In this document: positions 26,902 through 35,791 of the stretch, in pieces
How positions within the stretch are numbered: the stretch's first letter is position 1
How the letters are laid out: each line of letters opens with the position of its first letter
Source: Steroidobacter agaridevorans
GTDB taxonomy: Bacteria > Pseudomonadota > Gammaproteobacteria > Steroidobacterales > Steroidobacteraceae
Assembly (NCBI RefSeq): GCF_009932555.1
Contig: NZ_BLJO01000004.1
Location: 623,257 to 687,256 of the forward strand
Length of the DNA stretch: 64,000 nt
Direction of reading: 5' to 3'
Position numbers and translations under genes: made by a program
The notes under the pieces: generated by a model
Told to the model about the DNA's origin: nothing
Seen by the model: only the letters and a program-made list of their open reading frames with translations
The model's database searches: none

Positions 26902-27885
26902 ATGAAGTTAGCTACGCTGAAAAGCGGCTCTCGCGATGGCCAGCTGGTCGTCGTCAGCCGCGATCTGAGCAGGGCGGTCGCGGTCCCGCAGATCGCTGCG
27001 ACGTTACAGGCCGCGCTCGACGATTGGTCAAGCGTCGCGCCGAAGCTTGCCGACGTGGCTGCCGCGCTGGAGCGTGGCGAGGCCAAAGATTCGTTCGCCT
27101 TCGACCCGAAGCGGGCCATGGCGCCGCTGCCGCGCGCGTATCACTGGGTGGACGGCTCGGCTTACGTCAATCACGTCGAACTCGTGCGCAAGGCGCGCGG
27201 CGCGCAGATGCCGGAGAGTTTCTGGACCGACCCGCTCGTATATCAAGGCGGCTCAGACGATTTCCTCGGCGCACGCGATGACGCGCCAGTGCCGAGCGAA
27301 GAGTACGGCATCGACTTGGAAGGCGAGATCGCCGTGATCACCGACGACGTGCCGATGGGTACGAAGCGCGACAGTGCATTCGATCACATCAAGCTCGTGA
27401 TGCTGGTGAACGATTGGTCGCTGCGTCACCTGATTCCGGGTGAGCTGGCGAAGGGCTTTGGCTTCTATCAATCGAAACCGGCGACCGCGTTCTCACCGGT
27501 GGCTGTCACGCCGGACGAATTGGGCGCGGCGTGGCGGGACGCGAAGGTGCATCGGCCGCTGGTCGTGCATGTGAACGACCAGCCTTTCGGTCAGCCGAAC
27601 GCCGGCGTCGATATGACGTTCGATTTCGCCCGATTGATCGAGCACGTCACCCTCACTCGCAATGCCGAAGCGGGCACGGTGCTCGGCTCGGGGACGATTT
27701 CCAATTACGACCGTTCGCTAGGCTCGGCCTGCATCGCCGAGCGCCGCACGCTGGAACAGATCGAGCAGGGCAAGGCGGCGACGCCGTTCCTGAAGTTCGG
27801 CGACACGGTGCGCATCGAGATGTTCGATGAGCAGGGCCGCAGCATCTTCGGCGCGATCGATCAGAAGGTCGTGCGACTCGGCTAG
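26902..27885 (+). CDS. Fumarylacetoacetase (FAH family)
   Basis: A 327-residue member of the FAA hydrolase family: metal-site region Y-G-I-D-L-E-G-E-I-A-V-I-T-D-D, then G-T-V-L-G-S-G-T-I-S-N near the end. It should split fumarylacetoacetate into fumarate and acetoacetate, completing tyrosine breakdown. The start is ATG 26902, 48 bases after hmgA; no strong ribosome site is seen. Its TAG stop overlaps the CTA complement of the mtgA stop. Confidence 0.88.
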   Translation: MKLATLKSGSRDGQLVVVSRDLSRAVAVPQIAATLQAALDDWSSVAPKLADVAAALERGEAKDSFAFDPKRAMAPLPRAYHWVDGSAYVNHVELVRKARGAQMPESFWTDPLVYQGGSDDFLGARDDAPVPSEEYGIDLEGEIAVITDDVPMGTKRDSAFDHIKLVMLVNDWSLRHLIPGELAKGFGFYQSKPATAFSPVAVTPDELGAAWRDAKVHRPLVVHVNDQPFGQPNAGVDMTFDFARLIEHVTLTRNAEAGTVLGSGTISNYDRSLGSACIAERRTLEQIEQGKAATPFLKFGDTVRIEMFDEQGRSIFGAIDQKVVRLG

Positions 27886-28598
27886 CTTTTCTTCTTCGCC
27901 TGCTTGGGTGGCGGGGGCTCGATTTCCCGCAACAGGCCGACGCCGCCCAGGCCGCGCATCTGTCCCAGAATCCATTGTTGACGTGACAGCACATAGCGCG
28001 ACGGCGCTCTGACTTTCATCCGTTTCGGACTCGGCAGCACTGCCGCCAGCAACGCCGCTTCGGGCGCGTTGAGCCGTGCGGCCGGCTTCTTGAAAAAGAT
28101 TTCCGAGGCCGCGCCGACACCGAACACGCCGCTGCCGAACTCGGCGATGTTGACGTACACCTCGAGAATGCGCCGCTTCGGCCACAGCGTCTCGATCAGC
28201 ACGGTGAAGTACGCTTCCAGTCCTTTCCGGATCCAGCTCTGCCCGGGCCAAAGAAACAAATTCTTCGCGACCTGCTGACTCAGTGTGCTGGCGCCGCGGA
28301 CGCGACGGCCGCGTTCGCGATCTTCCAGGGCGTCATTGATGGAATCGAGATCGAAGCCGTGGTGCTCGGGAAACTTCTGGTCCTCGGACGCAATCACGGC
28401 CACTTTGATATGCGGCGAGATCTGATTCCCATCTACCCATCGGTACTGCACCGATCGCGGCTTGCCGGGCTCGCCCGCGGAGAGCTGCTCACGGATGATA
28501 AAAGCAGTCGTGGGCGGATCCATCCATCTGAGCAGAGCCACGGGGCCGATGCTCAAGAGAAGTAACAGGGTCAGCAGCCAGGCGAGCAAACGAAACAT
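27882..28598 (-). CDS. mtgA: Monofunctional peptidoglycan transglycosylase
   Basis: A 238-residue GT51 enzyme with an N-terminal membrane anchor (about 5-25). Catalytic signatures: I-A-S-E-D-Q-K-F-P-E-H-H-G-F-D, R-G-A-S-T-L-S-Q-Q-V-A-K-N-L-F-L, and E-V-Y-V-N-I-A-E-F-G-x-G-V-F-G-V-G-A-A. It polymerises glycan strands from lipid II at the periplasmic face of the inner membrane. It ends tail to tail with the fumarylacetoacetase gene. Confidence 0.95.
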   Translation of the reverse strand: MFRLLAWLLTLLLLLSIGPVALLRWMDPPTTAFIIREQLSAGEPGKPRSVQYRWVDGNQISPHIKVAVIASEDQKFPEHHGFDLDSINDALEDRERGRRVRGASTLSQQVAKNLFLWPGQSWIRKGLEAYFTVLIETLWPKRRILEVYVNIAEFGSGVFGVGAASEIFFKKPAARLNAPEAALLAAVLPSPKRMKVRAPSRYVLSRQQWILGQMRGLGGVGLLREIEPPPPKQAKKKS

Positions 28599-28788
28599 GC
28601 GAAGTAGCGGCGATGGATGGCGTTATTGCGGAACTAGAACCGGGCACAGGTCACGAAAGCGCTGCAAGCGCCGGGCAAGTGTGAGCCAGTTGCTGTTTGA
28701 TTGCACATAAACATCTAGCATCGCCGCCCAAATTCCGGGATGGACTCTTCCCGTAAATGATGTCACGGACCTACGGAGAGCTTGAGAC

Positions 28789-29559
28789 ATGACTAATAAA
28801 GCGCGCCTGCTGACGGGCCTGGCGCTGGGCTGTGTGCTGTCGACCCCGGCGCTTGCCGAGGAGTATCGAGGGTTCTATTTCGGACTCTGGGGCGGTAGCG
28901 GCATGACCGATATGCCTTCGAGCGCCGAAATCGACGATGCCTTCGACACCGCCTGGGTGCAGAGCATCCTCGACAGCATCGCGAACGACTATAACAGCGA
29001 TCCCGAGACCGTCGGCACACTGACCTTGACCGACGCCGGCCGCAGCCCTTCGACGCTCGATGACACCACCGATGTGTGGGGCGGAACGATCGGCTTCCGC
29101 TTCAATCGGTGGCTCGGCATGGAGGTCGGCTACGTGCATCTGGGCGAGGTGAAATACGACTTCAACGGGGTCGTCAACAGCACGTTCGACCCGGGTGCGA
29201 TCAGCGAAGACTTCGATTACACCATGGGCTACCGTTTCACCAGCGCCGGCCCGACCGGCGCGCTCGTGGGATTCGTGCCGCTGGGTCGGCGTTTCGAACT
29301 GAGTGGCAAGGCCGGCATCTTCCTCGCCGATACGCGGGAGACGATCCGGCTGTATGACGTCGAGTTCGCGGAGAACTTTGCTCACGGCCGCTCCGACGCG
29401 AGTCAGACGGAACTGTTCGCCGGCATCGGCGCGACCTGGAGCGCGACCGAGCGCCTGGCCATCCGCGTGGAGTATCAGAAGTTCTTCGATGTGGGCGACG
29501 ACTCGAAGACCTACGAGCAGGATATCGACGTGATCAACGTCGGCGTGTTGTTCAAATAA
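28789..29559 (+). CDS. Outer membrane beta-barrel protein, OmpA/OmpW-like
   Basis: A 256-residue protein with a Sec signal (cut near ALA-EEY) and alternating amphipathic strands rich in Gly and aromatics (G-F-Y-F-G-L-W-G-G, G-F-R-F-N-R-W-L-G-M-E-V-G-Y), ending in phenylalanine-lysine (V-G-V-L-F-K), close to the aromatic C-terminus of outer membrane barrels. It fits the 8-strand OmpA-like barrel group. GGAGAG precedes the ATG. A monocistronic gene followed by a strong hairpin. Function unknown. Confidence 0.75.
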   Translation: MTNKARLLTGLALGCVLSTPALAEEYRGFYFGLWGGSGMTDMPSSAEIDDAFDTAWVQSILDSIANDYNSDPETVGTLTLTDAGRSPSTLDDTTDVWGGTIGFRFNRWLGMEVGYVHLGEVKYDFNGVVNSTFDPGAISEDFDYTMGYRFTSAGPTGALVGFVPLGRRFELSGKAGIFLADTRETIRLYDVEFAENFAHGRSDASQTELFAGIGATWSATERLAIRVEYQKFFDVGDDSKTYEQDIDVINVGVLFK

Positions 29560-29580
29560 CGCGCAGCACCGCTCGCTACG

Positions 29581-29606
29581 CAACGCCGGACTCGCGTCCG
29601 GCGTTG
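29581..29606 (+). terminator. Stem-loop terminator between convergent genes
   Basis: An 11-bp perfect stem (CAACGCCGGAC / GTCCGGCGTTG) with a TCGC loop, 21 bases past the barrel-protein stop and before the converging ppiB stop. The trailing bases TCGTTT give a weak T-run, so it may serve both directions only partly. Confidence 0.65.
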
Positions 29607-29618
29607 TCGTTTGGGAGA

Positions 29619-30116
29619 TCAGGCCTTCGGTTCGATGCGGCGGACCGACTCGATCGTGACCGTTTCCACCGGCACATCCTGGTAGCCGCTGCGGCTGCCG
29701 GTCTTCACGGCGACGATGGCGTCGACCACTTCCATGCCCGAATCGACGCGGCCGAACACGGCATAGCCGTAGTTGCTCGGGCCCTTGTGATCCAGGAAAT
29801 CGTTGTCGACGACGTTGATGAAGAACTGCGACGTCGCGCTGTTGATGTCGTTGGTGCGCGCCATGGACAGCGTGCCGCGCTTGTTCTTCAAGCCATTGGT
29901 GGCTTCGTTCTGAATCGGCTCGTGACCCTTCTTGTTCTTCAGGTCCTCGGTCAGGCCGCCGCCCTGGACCATGAAGTTCGGGATCACGCGATGGAAGATC
30001 GTGCCGTCGAAAAAGCCTTCGTCGGCGTAACGATAAAAGTTCTCCACCGTGATCGGCGCCTGCTTGTCGAACAGCTGGACGGTGAAGGTGCCTTTGGTGG
30101 TCTTGAATTCGAGCAT
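29619..30116 (-). CDS. ppiB: Cytoplasmic peptidyl-prolyl isomerase B
   Basis: A 165-residue cyclophilin without signal peptide. It has F-H-R-V-I-P-N-F-M-V-Q-G-G, F-F-I-N-V, and the terminal strand V-T-I-E-S-V. It isomerises prolyl bonds during folding. The gene begins 5 bases after the prmC stop, so the two form an operon. Confidence 0.95.
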   Translation of the reverse strand: MLEFKTTKGTFTVQLFDKQAPITVENFYRYADEGFFDGTIFHRVIPNFMVQGGGLTEDLKNKKGHEPIQNEATNGLKNKRGTLSMARTNDINSATSQFFINVVDNDFLDHKGPSNYGYAVFGRVDSGMEVVDAIVAVKTGSRSGYQDVPVETVTIESVRRIEPKA

Positions 30117-30121
30117 GGGGA

Positions 30122-31018
30122 TTATCCTCTAGGTGGCTCTGGCCACGGTCCTCGTTGGGTGCCGGGCCACTGGCCTTCGGTGACGCGTTCGTGGCCGGCC
30201 AGATCGGCGTGCGAGCGTACGTGAACGAAGCCTTGGCGCACAAGCCGCTGACGGACCCCCTCGGCCTGCTTCCAGCCGTGCTCCAGCACCAGCCAGCCGT
30301 CGGATTCCAGGTGTGTCGGCGCATCGCGGAGGATGGCGTCGATGGCTTCGAACCCGGTGCGGCCCGAGATCAGGGCCATGACGGGCTCGAACTTCCGGAC
30401 GTCGGGTGCGAGGTCGGGATCGTCCTGCGCGATGTAGGGTGGATTGGACGCGATCGCATGGAATTTCTGCCCTGCCACCGGCGCGAACCAGCTGCCGTGT
30501 AATAGCGAGACGTTGGTCAGCTGCAGTCGGCCGATATTGCGGCTGGCCAGCTCCAGCGCATCCTTGGACGCGTCGATGGCGGTGACTTGCGCTTGCCGTC
30601 GTTCGGAGGCGACGGCGAGCGCGATGGCGCCGCTGCCGGTGCCCAGGTCCGCAACTCTGACCGGGTCTTCTTTATTTATATGAGCCAGCACCCGCTCGAC
30701 CACCAGTTCGGTCTCCGGGCGCGGAATCAGCACCGCCGGACTCACTTCCAGCAGCAGCGACCAGAACTCCTGCTGCTGGCGGATGTATGCAACCGGTTCG
30801 CCTTGCGCGCGACGCTTGACCAGTTGCTGGAACGACCAGCCGGCATTGGCAGGCAGCTCGCGCTCTGGGTTGGCGCGGAAATTCGTCCGTGACAGCCCGG
30901 TTACATACTCCAGCAGCAGCTCGGCATCGAGGCGCGCGGAGGGCGAGGACCGCGACAGCAACATGGTTGCGGTATGCAGGGCATCGGATACGGTTTGCGA
31001 GGATTTGACGGCAGGCAT
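30122..31018 (-). CDS. prmC: Release-factor glutamine methyltransferase
   Basis: A 298-residue class I methyltransferase. SAM motif D-L-G-T-G-S-G-A-I-A-L-A and catalytic N-P-P-Y-I are present, after a helical N-terminal region. It methylates the Gln of the GGQ loop of release factors. In many gammaproteobacteria it follows prfA, but here prfA is 12 kb away beside hemA. The C-terminal stretch P-G-T-Q-R-G-P-W-P-E-P-P-R-G is Pro-rich and ordinary. Confidence 0.93.
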   Translation of the reverse strand: MPAVKSSQTVSDALHTATMLLSRSSPSARLDAELLLEYVTGLSRTNFRANPERELPANAGWSFQQLVKRRAQGEPVAYIRQQQEFWSLLLEVSPAVLIPRPETELVVERVLAHINKEDPVRVADLGTGSGAIALAVASERRQAQVTAIDASKDALELASRNIGRLQLTNVSLLHGSWFAPVAGQKFHAIASNPPYIAQDDPDLAPDVRKFEPVMALISGRTGFEAIDAILRDAPTHLESDGWLVLEHGWKQAEGVRQRLVRQGFVHVRSHADLAGHERVTEGQWPGTQRGPWPEPPRG

Positions 31019-31065
31019 GAATGACGTTGGACTAACACACTGAATCGAGCTTCACGGAGTCTTCC

Positions 31066-32430
31066 ATGCACGTTTACCAGAACGCGATCGAGATGATTGG
31101 CCGCACTCCCATGTTGCGGCTGCATCGGCTCGATACCGGTCCTTGCGAGCTGTTCCTGAAGCTCGAGTACATGAACCCGGGCGGCTCCATCAAGGATCGC
31201 ATCGGCCTGTCCATGATCGAGGAAGCCGAGCGCCGCGGCGATCTGAAGCCCGGCAGCGTCATCGTCGAGGCCACCGCCGGCAACACCGGCCTGGGCCTCG
31301 CGCTGGTCGCCGCGCAGAAGGGCTACCGGCTCATTTTGGTGTTACCGGACAAAATGAGCCAGGAAAAAATCTTCAACCTGCGCGCGCTCGGCGCCGAAGT
31401 GGTGTTGACGCGCTCGGATGTGGGCAAGGGGCACCCGGAGTATTACCAGGACCTGGGCGCGGCCATCGCCAAGCGCAATGGCGCTTACTTCATCAATCAG
31501 TTCGCCAATCCCGACAATCCCAAGGCGCACGAGCTCACCACCGCGCCGGAAATCTGGGAGCAGATGGAGCAGAAGGTGGACGCGGTGGTCATCGGCGTCG
31601 GCTCGAGCGGCACGATCGCCGGCCTCGCCGCGTTCTTCAAGAAGCACGCGCCTCATGTCGAGCTGGTGCTCGCCGATCCGGTCGGCTCGATTCTCGCGGA
31701 GTTCATCCAGACCGGCAAAATGACTCAGAAGACCGGCTGGCTGGTGGAAGGCATCGGTGAGGATTTCATTCCCGAGATCGCCGACTTCTCCATGACGAAG
31801 CGTGCTTACAGCATTTCCGATGCCGAGTCGTTCTCGGTCGCGCGCGAGTTGTTACAGAAGGAAGGCGTTCTGGCGGGATCGTCCACCGGCACTTTGCTCG
31901 CATCGGCCTTGCGCTATTGCCGTGAGCAGAAGACGCCGAAGCGCGTCGTGACTCTGGCGTGCGATACGGGCGCACGCTATCTGTCGAAGCTGTACAACGA
32001 TTTCTGGATGGAGGATCAGGGTTTCATTCAGCGCGAGACGTATGGCGACTTGCGCGACCTGATCGGTCGCCCGCACGGTCAGCGAGCCACGATCACGGTC
32101 GGTCCGAACGATGTGCTCACGACCGCGCACAATCGTCTGCGCAACGCGGGCTTCTCGCAGTTGCCGGTGATGGATGGAGAACAACTGATCGGTGTCGTCA
32201 CAGAAGATGACATCCTGCGCTTTGCCTTCGGCCATCCGGAGCGTTTCAACGAGCCGGTGCATAAGGCCATGACCAGCACGTTCCTGCGCGTCGACAAGAC
32301 CCAGACGCTGAACAATCTGGTGGCGATGCTCGAGGTGCGCTCGTCGGCGGCCGTGATGGATGGAGAGAAGTTTCTCGGCCTCGTCACGCGCTCGGACGTG
32401 CTCAATTACCTGCGCCGCCAGGTCAAGTAA
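31066..32430 (+). CDS. Cystathionine beta-synthase with CBS pair
   Basis: A 454-residue PLP enzyme: fold-type II domain (1-310) with the PLP Lys43 in N-P-G-G-S-I-K-D-R and the G-S-S-G-T phosphate loop, then two CBS modules (about 335-454; S-Q-L-P-V-M-D, V-L-N-Y-L-R-R). It condenses serine and homocysteine to cystathionine in reverse transsulfuration. The next gene is a cystathionine lyase, which supports CBS over cysteine synthase. Confidence 0.93.
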   Translation: MHVYQNAIEMIGRTPMLRLHRLDTGPCELFLKLEYMNPGGSIKDRIGLSMIEEAERRGDLKPGSVIVEATAGNTGLGLALVAAQKGYRLILVLPDKMSQEKIFNLRALGAEVVLTRSDVGKGHPEYYQDLGAAIAKRNGAYFINQFANPDNPKAHELTTAPEIWEQMEQKVDAVVIGVGSSGTIAGLAAFFKKHAPHVELVLADPVGSILAEFIQTGKMTQKTGWLVEGIGEDFIPEIADFSMTKRAYSISDAESFSVARELLQKEGVLAGSSTGTLLASALRYCREQKTPKRVVTLACDTGARYLSKLYNDFWMEDQGFIQRETYGDLRDLIGRPHGQRATITVGPNDVLTTAHNRLRNAGFSQLPVMDGEQLIGVVTEDDILRFAFGHPERFNEPVHKAMTSTFLRVDKTQTLNNLVAMLEVRSSAAVMDGEKFLGLVTRSDVLNYLRRQVK

Positions 32431-32535
32431 GACTCAAGCATGCGACGGCGTCCAAACAACCCCTCATCTTCGTTGGTCGGCGCGCAGCGCCGGCTAGCAG
32501 AAAAAACTTTTGCTACGTTATAAACGGTACTCACC

Positions 32536-33699
32536 ATGACTGATTCCCGCTCATTGCGTTTCGGCACTCGCTGCATTCACGCCGGTCAGGCCCCCGACCC
32601 GAGCACGGGCGCGGTGATGCCACCGATCTACGCCACCTCGACTTACGCGCAGAGCAGTCCGGGCGTGCACAAGGGTTACGACTATTCGCGCACCTCGAAT
32701 CCCACGCGCAGCGCGTGGGAGAAGTGCATCGCCGATCTCGAAGGCGGCGTGCGTGGCTTCGCGTTTGCGTCGGGCATGGCGGCGATGAGCACGCTCCTGG
32801 AATTGCTCGACGCCGGAAGTCACATCGTGGCGATGGAAGATCTCTACGGCGGCACGTTCCGTTTGTTCGAGCGCGTGCGCAAGCGTTCGGCGAATCTCGA
32901 TATCACCTTCGCAAATCTGGCGGATCCAAAGGCATTGGAGGCCGCAGTCCGTCCGACCACCAGGATGATCTGGATCGAGACGCCGACCAATCCGACGCTG
33001 CGTCTGGTCGATATCGAGCAGGTCGCCGAGTTCGCGCGCAAGCGGAACATTCTCACGGTCGTCGACAATACGTTTGCCAGCCCGTGGGTGCAGCGGCCGA
33101 TCGAGCTGGGCGCCGATATCACCATGCACTCGGCGACCAAATATTTGAACGGCCATTCCGATATGGTCGGCGGCGTCGCGGTGGCGTCCAACAACGAGCT
33201 GGCGGACAAGATCGGCTTCCTGCAGAACGCCGTCGGCGCGGTCAGCGGGCCGTTCGATAGCTTCCTGGCGTTGCGCGGCCTGAAAACATTGGCGCTGCGC
33301 ATGCGCCAGTCGAGCGAGAGCTCGCTACGGATTGCCGGCTGGCTGGAGAAACATTCGCGCGTTTCGAAGGTGTTGTACCCGGGGCTCGCCAGCCATCCGC
33401 AACATCAACTGGCCCGGCGTCAGATGCAGAACGGCTTCAGCGGCATCGTGACGTTCTTCGTGAAGGGCGGGTTGGGCGAGGCCAAACATTTCCTCGAACG
33501 CTGCCGGATCTTCACGATCGCCGAGAGCCTGGGCGGCGTGGAAAGTCTGGTCGATCATCCGGGCCTGATGACGCATGCGTCGATTCCGCCGGAGAAGCGT
33601 CGCGAGCTCGGCATCGACGATTCGTTGATCCGCCTGTCGGTGGGTATCGAAGACGTCGAGGATCTGCTCGCGGACCTGGAGCAGGCGCTCGCCGATTAA
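32536..33699 (+). CDS. Cystathionine gamma-lyase-type PLP enzyme
   Basis: A 387-residue Cys/Met-metabolism PLP enzyme, fold type I, with the PLP lysine in M-H-S-A-T-K-Y-L-N-G-H and the N-terminal Y-S-R-T-S-N-P-T-R. It should cleave cystathionine to cysteine, but family members overlap in activity (gamma-synthase, O-acetylhomoserine sulfhydrylase). Pairing with CBS favours gamma-lyase. The 105 bases before it hold a short GC hairpin (32478-32492) followed by A-rich sequence, but no clear promoter. It ends tail to tail with the Arc-like gene, with overlapping stops. Confidence 0.88.
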   Translation: MTDSRSLRFGTRCIHAGQAPDPSTGAVMPPIYATSTYAQSSPGVHKGYDYSRTSNPTRSAWEKCIADLEGGVRGFAFASGMAAMSTLLELLDAGSHIVAMEDLYGGTFRLFERVRKRSANLDITFANLADPKALEAAVRPTTRMIWIETPTNPTLRLVDIEQVAEFARKRNILTVVDNTFASPWVQRPIELGADITMHSATKYLNGHSDMVGGVAVASNNELADKIGFLQNAVGAVSGPFDSFLALRGLKTLALRMRQSSESSLRIAGWLEKHSRVSKVLYPGLASHPQHQLARRQMQNGFSGIVTFFVKGGLGEAKHFLERCRIFTIAESLGGVESLVDHPGLMTHASIPPEKRRELGIDDSLIRLSVGIEDVEDLLADLEQALAD

Positions 33700-33896
33700 G
33701 AGCCTTCCGTGTCCTCGCCGCCCTCGACCGGCGGTGGGGGCGCCGAGGAATTCATTCTTCCCGCCTTGCGAAGCGCGTCGCGCAGGACGTACTCGATCTG
33801 CGCGTTCACGCTGCGCAGCTCATCCTGCGCCCAGCGTTGAACGGCGTCGAGTACGTCGCTGCTGATACGCAGCGGATAAGCTTTTTTCTCCGCCAA
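33696..33896 (-). CDS. Small Arc/MetJ-type ribbon-helix-helix protein
   Basis: A 66-residue protein. The first 48 residues (K-A-Y-P-L-R-I-S-S-D-V-L-D-A-V-Q-R-W-A) look like an Arc-type ribbon-helix-helix DNA-binding domain: one short strand then two helices. The tail is Pro/Glu/Gly-rich. It starts 8 bases after the SPFH stop and probably shares its transcript. It may regulate the pair through the palindrome at 34808-34824. Family call is from pattern and length. Confidence 0.7.
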   Translation of the reverse strand: MAEKKAYPLRISSDVLDAVQRWAQDELRSVNAQIEYVLRDALRKAGRMNSSAPPPPVEGGEDTEGS

Positions 33897-33904
33897 CTGC
33901 TTAC

Positions 33905-34768
33905 TCAGCCGCTATACAAAGTGCCGGTGTTGACGACGGGTTGCGTGCCGCGCTCGCCGCACAATACCACCAGCAGATTCGACACCATCGCTGCCTTGCG
34001 CTCTTCGTCGAGGTGGACCACGTCCTTCCGCGCCAGCTGTTCGAGCGCCATGTGCACCATGGTGACCGCGCCTTCGACGATGCGAGTACGAGCGGCGATG
34101 ATCGCGGCGGCCTGCTGACGTTGCAACATCGCCTGTGCGATTTCGGGCGCGTAGGCGAGATGGCTGACGCGCGCTTCGATCACGGTCAGCCCGGCCTGTG
34201 CCAGGCGATCCTGCACTTCGTTACGAAGATGGTCGTTGATCTCATGGGCGTGCGAGCGCAGCGCGATCTTGTGTTCTTCGTGCAGATCGTAGGGATAGGA
34301 AGTCGCCATCTGACGCAACGCCGCTTCACTCTGGACCTGCACGAAGTTCTCGTAATCGTCGACGTTGAACACGGCCTCGGCGGCATCGTGCACCTGCCAG
34401 ACCACGACCGCGGCGATCTCGATGGGCGAGCCTTCCAGATCGTTCACCTTCAACTTGCTGGACTCGAAGTTGCGCACGCGCAGAGTGACGGTTTTCTTGG
34501 TGTAGAACGGATTGGCCCAACGCAGACCGCTGTTGCGTTCGGAGCCGACGTACTTGCCAAAGAACTGCATCACCGCGGCCTGGTTCGGCTGCACGATGAA
34601 AAAGCCCATCCCGCAAAAGCCGACCAGGGCGGCGGCCACGATCGGTGGCAGGGGCGATACCAAGGCTGCCACCGAATGCCATAGCCACCAGCCACTCAGC
34701 GCCAATAACACCAATAAGATCAATACCATGGGTACGCCGGGCAGGGTCATCACTTGTCGTTCTTTCAT
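33905..34768 (-). CDS. SPFH/Band 7 membrane protein
   Basis: A 287-residue protein with two N-terminal hydrophobic helices (about 10-30 and 36-58) and an SPFH domain after them, including the phrase G-L-R-W-A-N-P-F-Y and the R-V-S-H-L-A-Y-A-P-E-I-A-Q-A-M-L-Q-R-Q-Q-A-A-A-I-containing helix. SPFH proteins make scaffold assemblies at the inner membrane. Co-directional with a tiny Arc-like gene. Client and function are unknown. Confidence 0.85.
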   Translation of the reverse strand: MKERQVMTLPGVPMVLILLVLLALSGWWLWHSVAALVSPLPPIVAAALVGFCGMGFFIVQPNQAAVMQFFGKYVGSERNSGLRWANPFYTKKTVTLRVRNFESSKLKVNDLEGSPIEIAAVVVWQVHDAAEAVFNVDDYENFVQVQSEAALRQMATSYPYDLHEEHKIALRSHAHEINDHLRNEVQDRLAQAGLTVIEARVSHLAYAPEIAQAMLQRQQAAAIIAARTRIVEGAVTMVHMALEQLARKDVVHLDEERKAAMVSNLLVVLCGERGTQPVVNTGTLYSG

Positions 34769-34807
34769 GGCTTTCTCCTGAGCTTCTGCTGCACCCTAGC
34801 ATAGAAA

Positions 34808-34824
34808 GATATCATAGTGATATC
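34808..34824. promoter_or_regulatory. Perfect palindrome upstream of SPFH gene
   Basis: GATATCA-TAG-TGATATC, perfect 7-bp arms and a 3-base centre, 40 bases before the SPFH ATG. It resembles an operator; the small Arc-like protein of the same transcript is the obvious candidate binder, but this is inference. Confidence 0.5.
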
Positions 34825-34984
34825 ACAGTGCTGCCCAGGCCCACGGAGCACGGCTAAGCCCCTGGTTTTGCGAAAGGGATATTTGCCATTGGCACGGAGC
34901 AACCGCGATCATCTGCGCCGCCGATCTGCCTGAAGCGGACGGCAGCTCGATCAACCGAGACAAAGCACAAGGGAGAGACGTGTC

Positions 34985-35788
34985 ATGGCCATTCAGCCCA
35001 CTCAGCCGCAGGGCGTCGGCGGCGTCCTGGACACTGCGTTTCAGTTGTACAAATCCTCGCTTGGCGTGATCTGGCCCATTGCGCTGCTGGTGACGGTCCT
35101 GAGTCTGGCGCCGTTCGTTTACCTCGTGCTGACAGGCGTCCCGGTGTTCGATCCGACCGCGACGGCTGTGGACCTATCCGTGATCGGGAACATCATGATC
35201 GCCGTGCTGATCTCGCTGATCCCATCCACGTGGGGCATGAGCGCGATGTTCCTGAAGCAGGAAGCGATCGGTGCCGGCGGCGACCTGTCCACCGGCGCGG
35301 CGTTTCAAACGGCTTTGCAGCGGCTGCCGACGATGATCGTGGCGCTCGTTCTTTACATGCTGGCGCTCACGGTCGGCTTCGTGCTGCTGATCGTGCCTTG
35401 TGTGATCCTGGCGCTGAGCCTGGTCATGTACATGTCGCTGGCGCTGTTCGAGCACAAAGGTCCGGTCGATGCGCTGCTCGGCAGTCACAAGCTGGTGTGG
35501 GGTAACTGGTGGCGCACCGCTGCGATCTTCACTCTGACCGGCATCCTGATGATGGTCCTCTATCTGGCGCTGGCCTTCGTTCTCGGACTGATCTCGCCGT
35601 TTGCCGCCATGGCGCTCGGCAATTCGCTGGTGGTCGTCATGGCCGTGCAGCTGATCTCGCAAGCGGCGATCAACGTGCTGGTCATGCCGTTTACCTGCGC
35701 GGTGTTCATTGCGACCTATTGGGATCTGAAGCTGCGCAAGCAAGGCGGCGATCTCGCCGCGCGCGTGAATGCGCTGAGCGCCGCCTGA
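34985..35788 (+). CDS. Polytopic inner membrane protein, unknown
   Basis: A 267-residue protein with six or so hydrophobic helices (about 26-52, 60-78, 112-140, 180-215, 220-245), a cytosolic start M-A-I-Q-P-T-Q-P-Q-G-V-G-G-V-L-D-T-A-F-Q, and a short basic end. I do not recognise the family; the N-terminal V-L-D-T-A-F-Q-L-Y-K pattern is common to predicted glycerophosphodiester-phosphodiesterase-like membrane proteins. It heads a run leading into the DUF4129-DUF4350-MoxR-DUF58 cluster. Confidence 0.6.
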   Translation: MAIQPTQPQGVGGVLDTAFQLYKSSLGVIWPIALLVTVLSLAPFVYLVLTGVPVFDPTATAVDLSVIGNIMIAVLISLIPSTWGMSAMFLKQEAIGAGGDLSTGAAFQTALQRLPTMIVALVLYMLALTVGFVLLIVPCVILALSLVMYMSLALFEHKGPVDALLGSHKLVWGNWWRTAAIFTLTGILMMVLYLALAFVLGLISPFAAMALGNSLVVVMAVQLISQAAINVLVMPFTCAVFIATYWDLKLRKQGGDLAARVNALSAA

Positions 35789-35791
35789 TTG

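Noticed and set aside
28771..30324. A 517-codon minus-strand frame over the barrel protein and ppiB
   Set aside because: Crosses three real units on different strands and has no domain.
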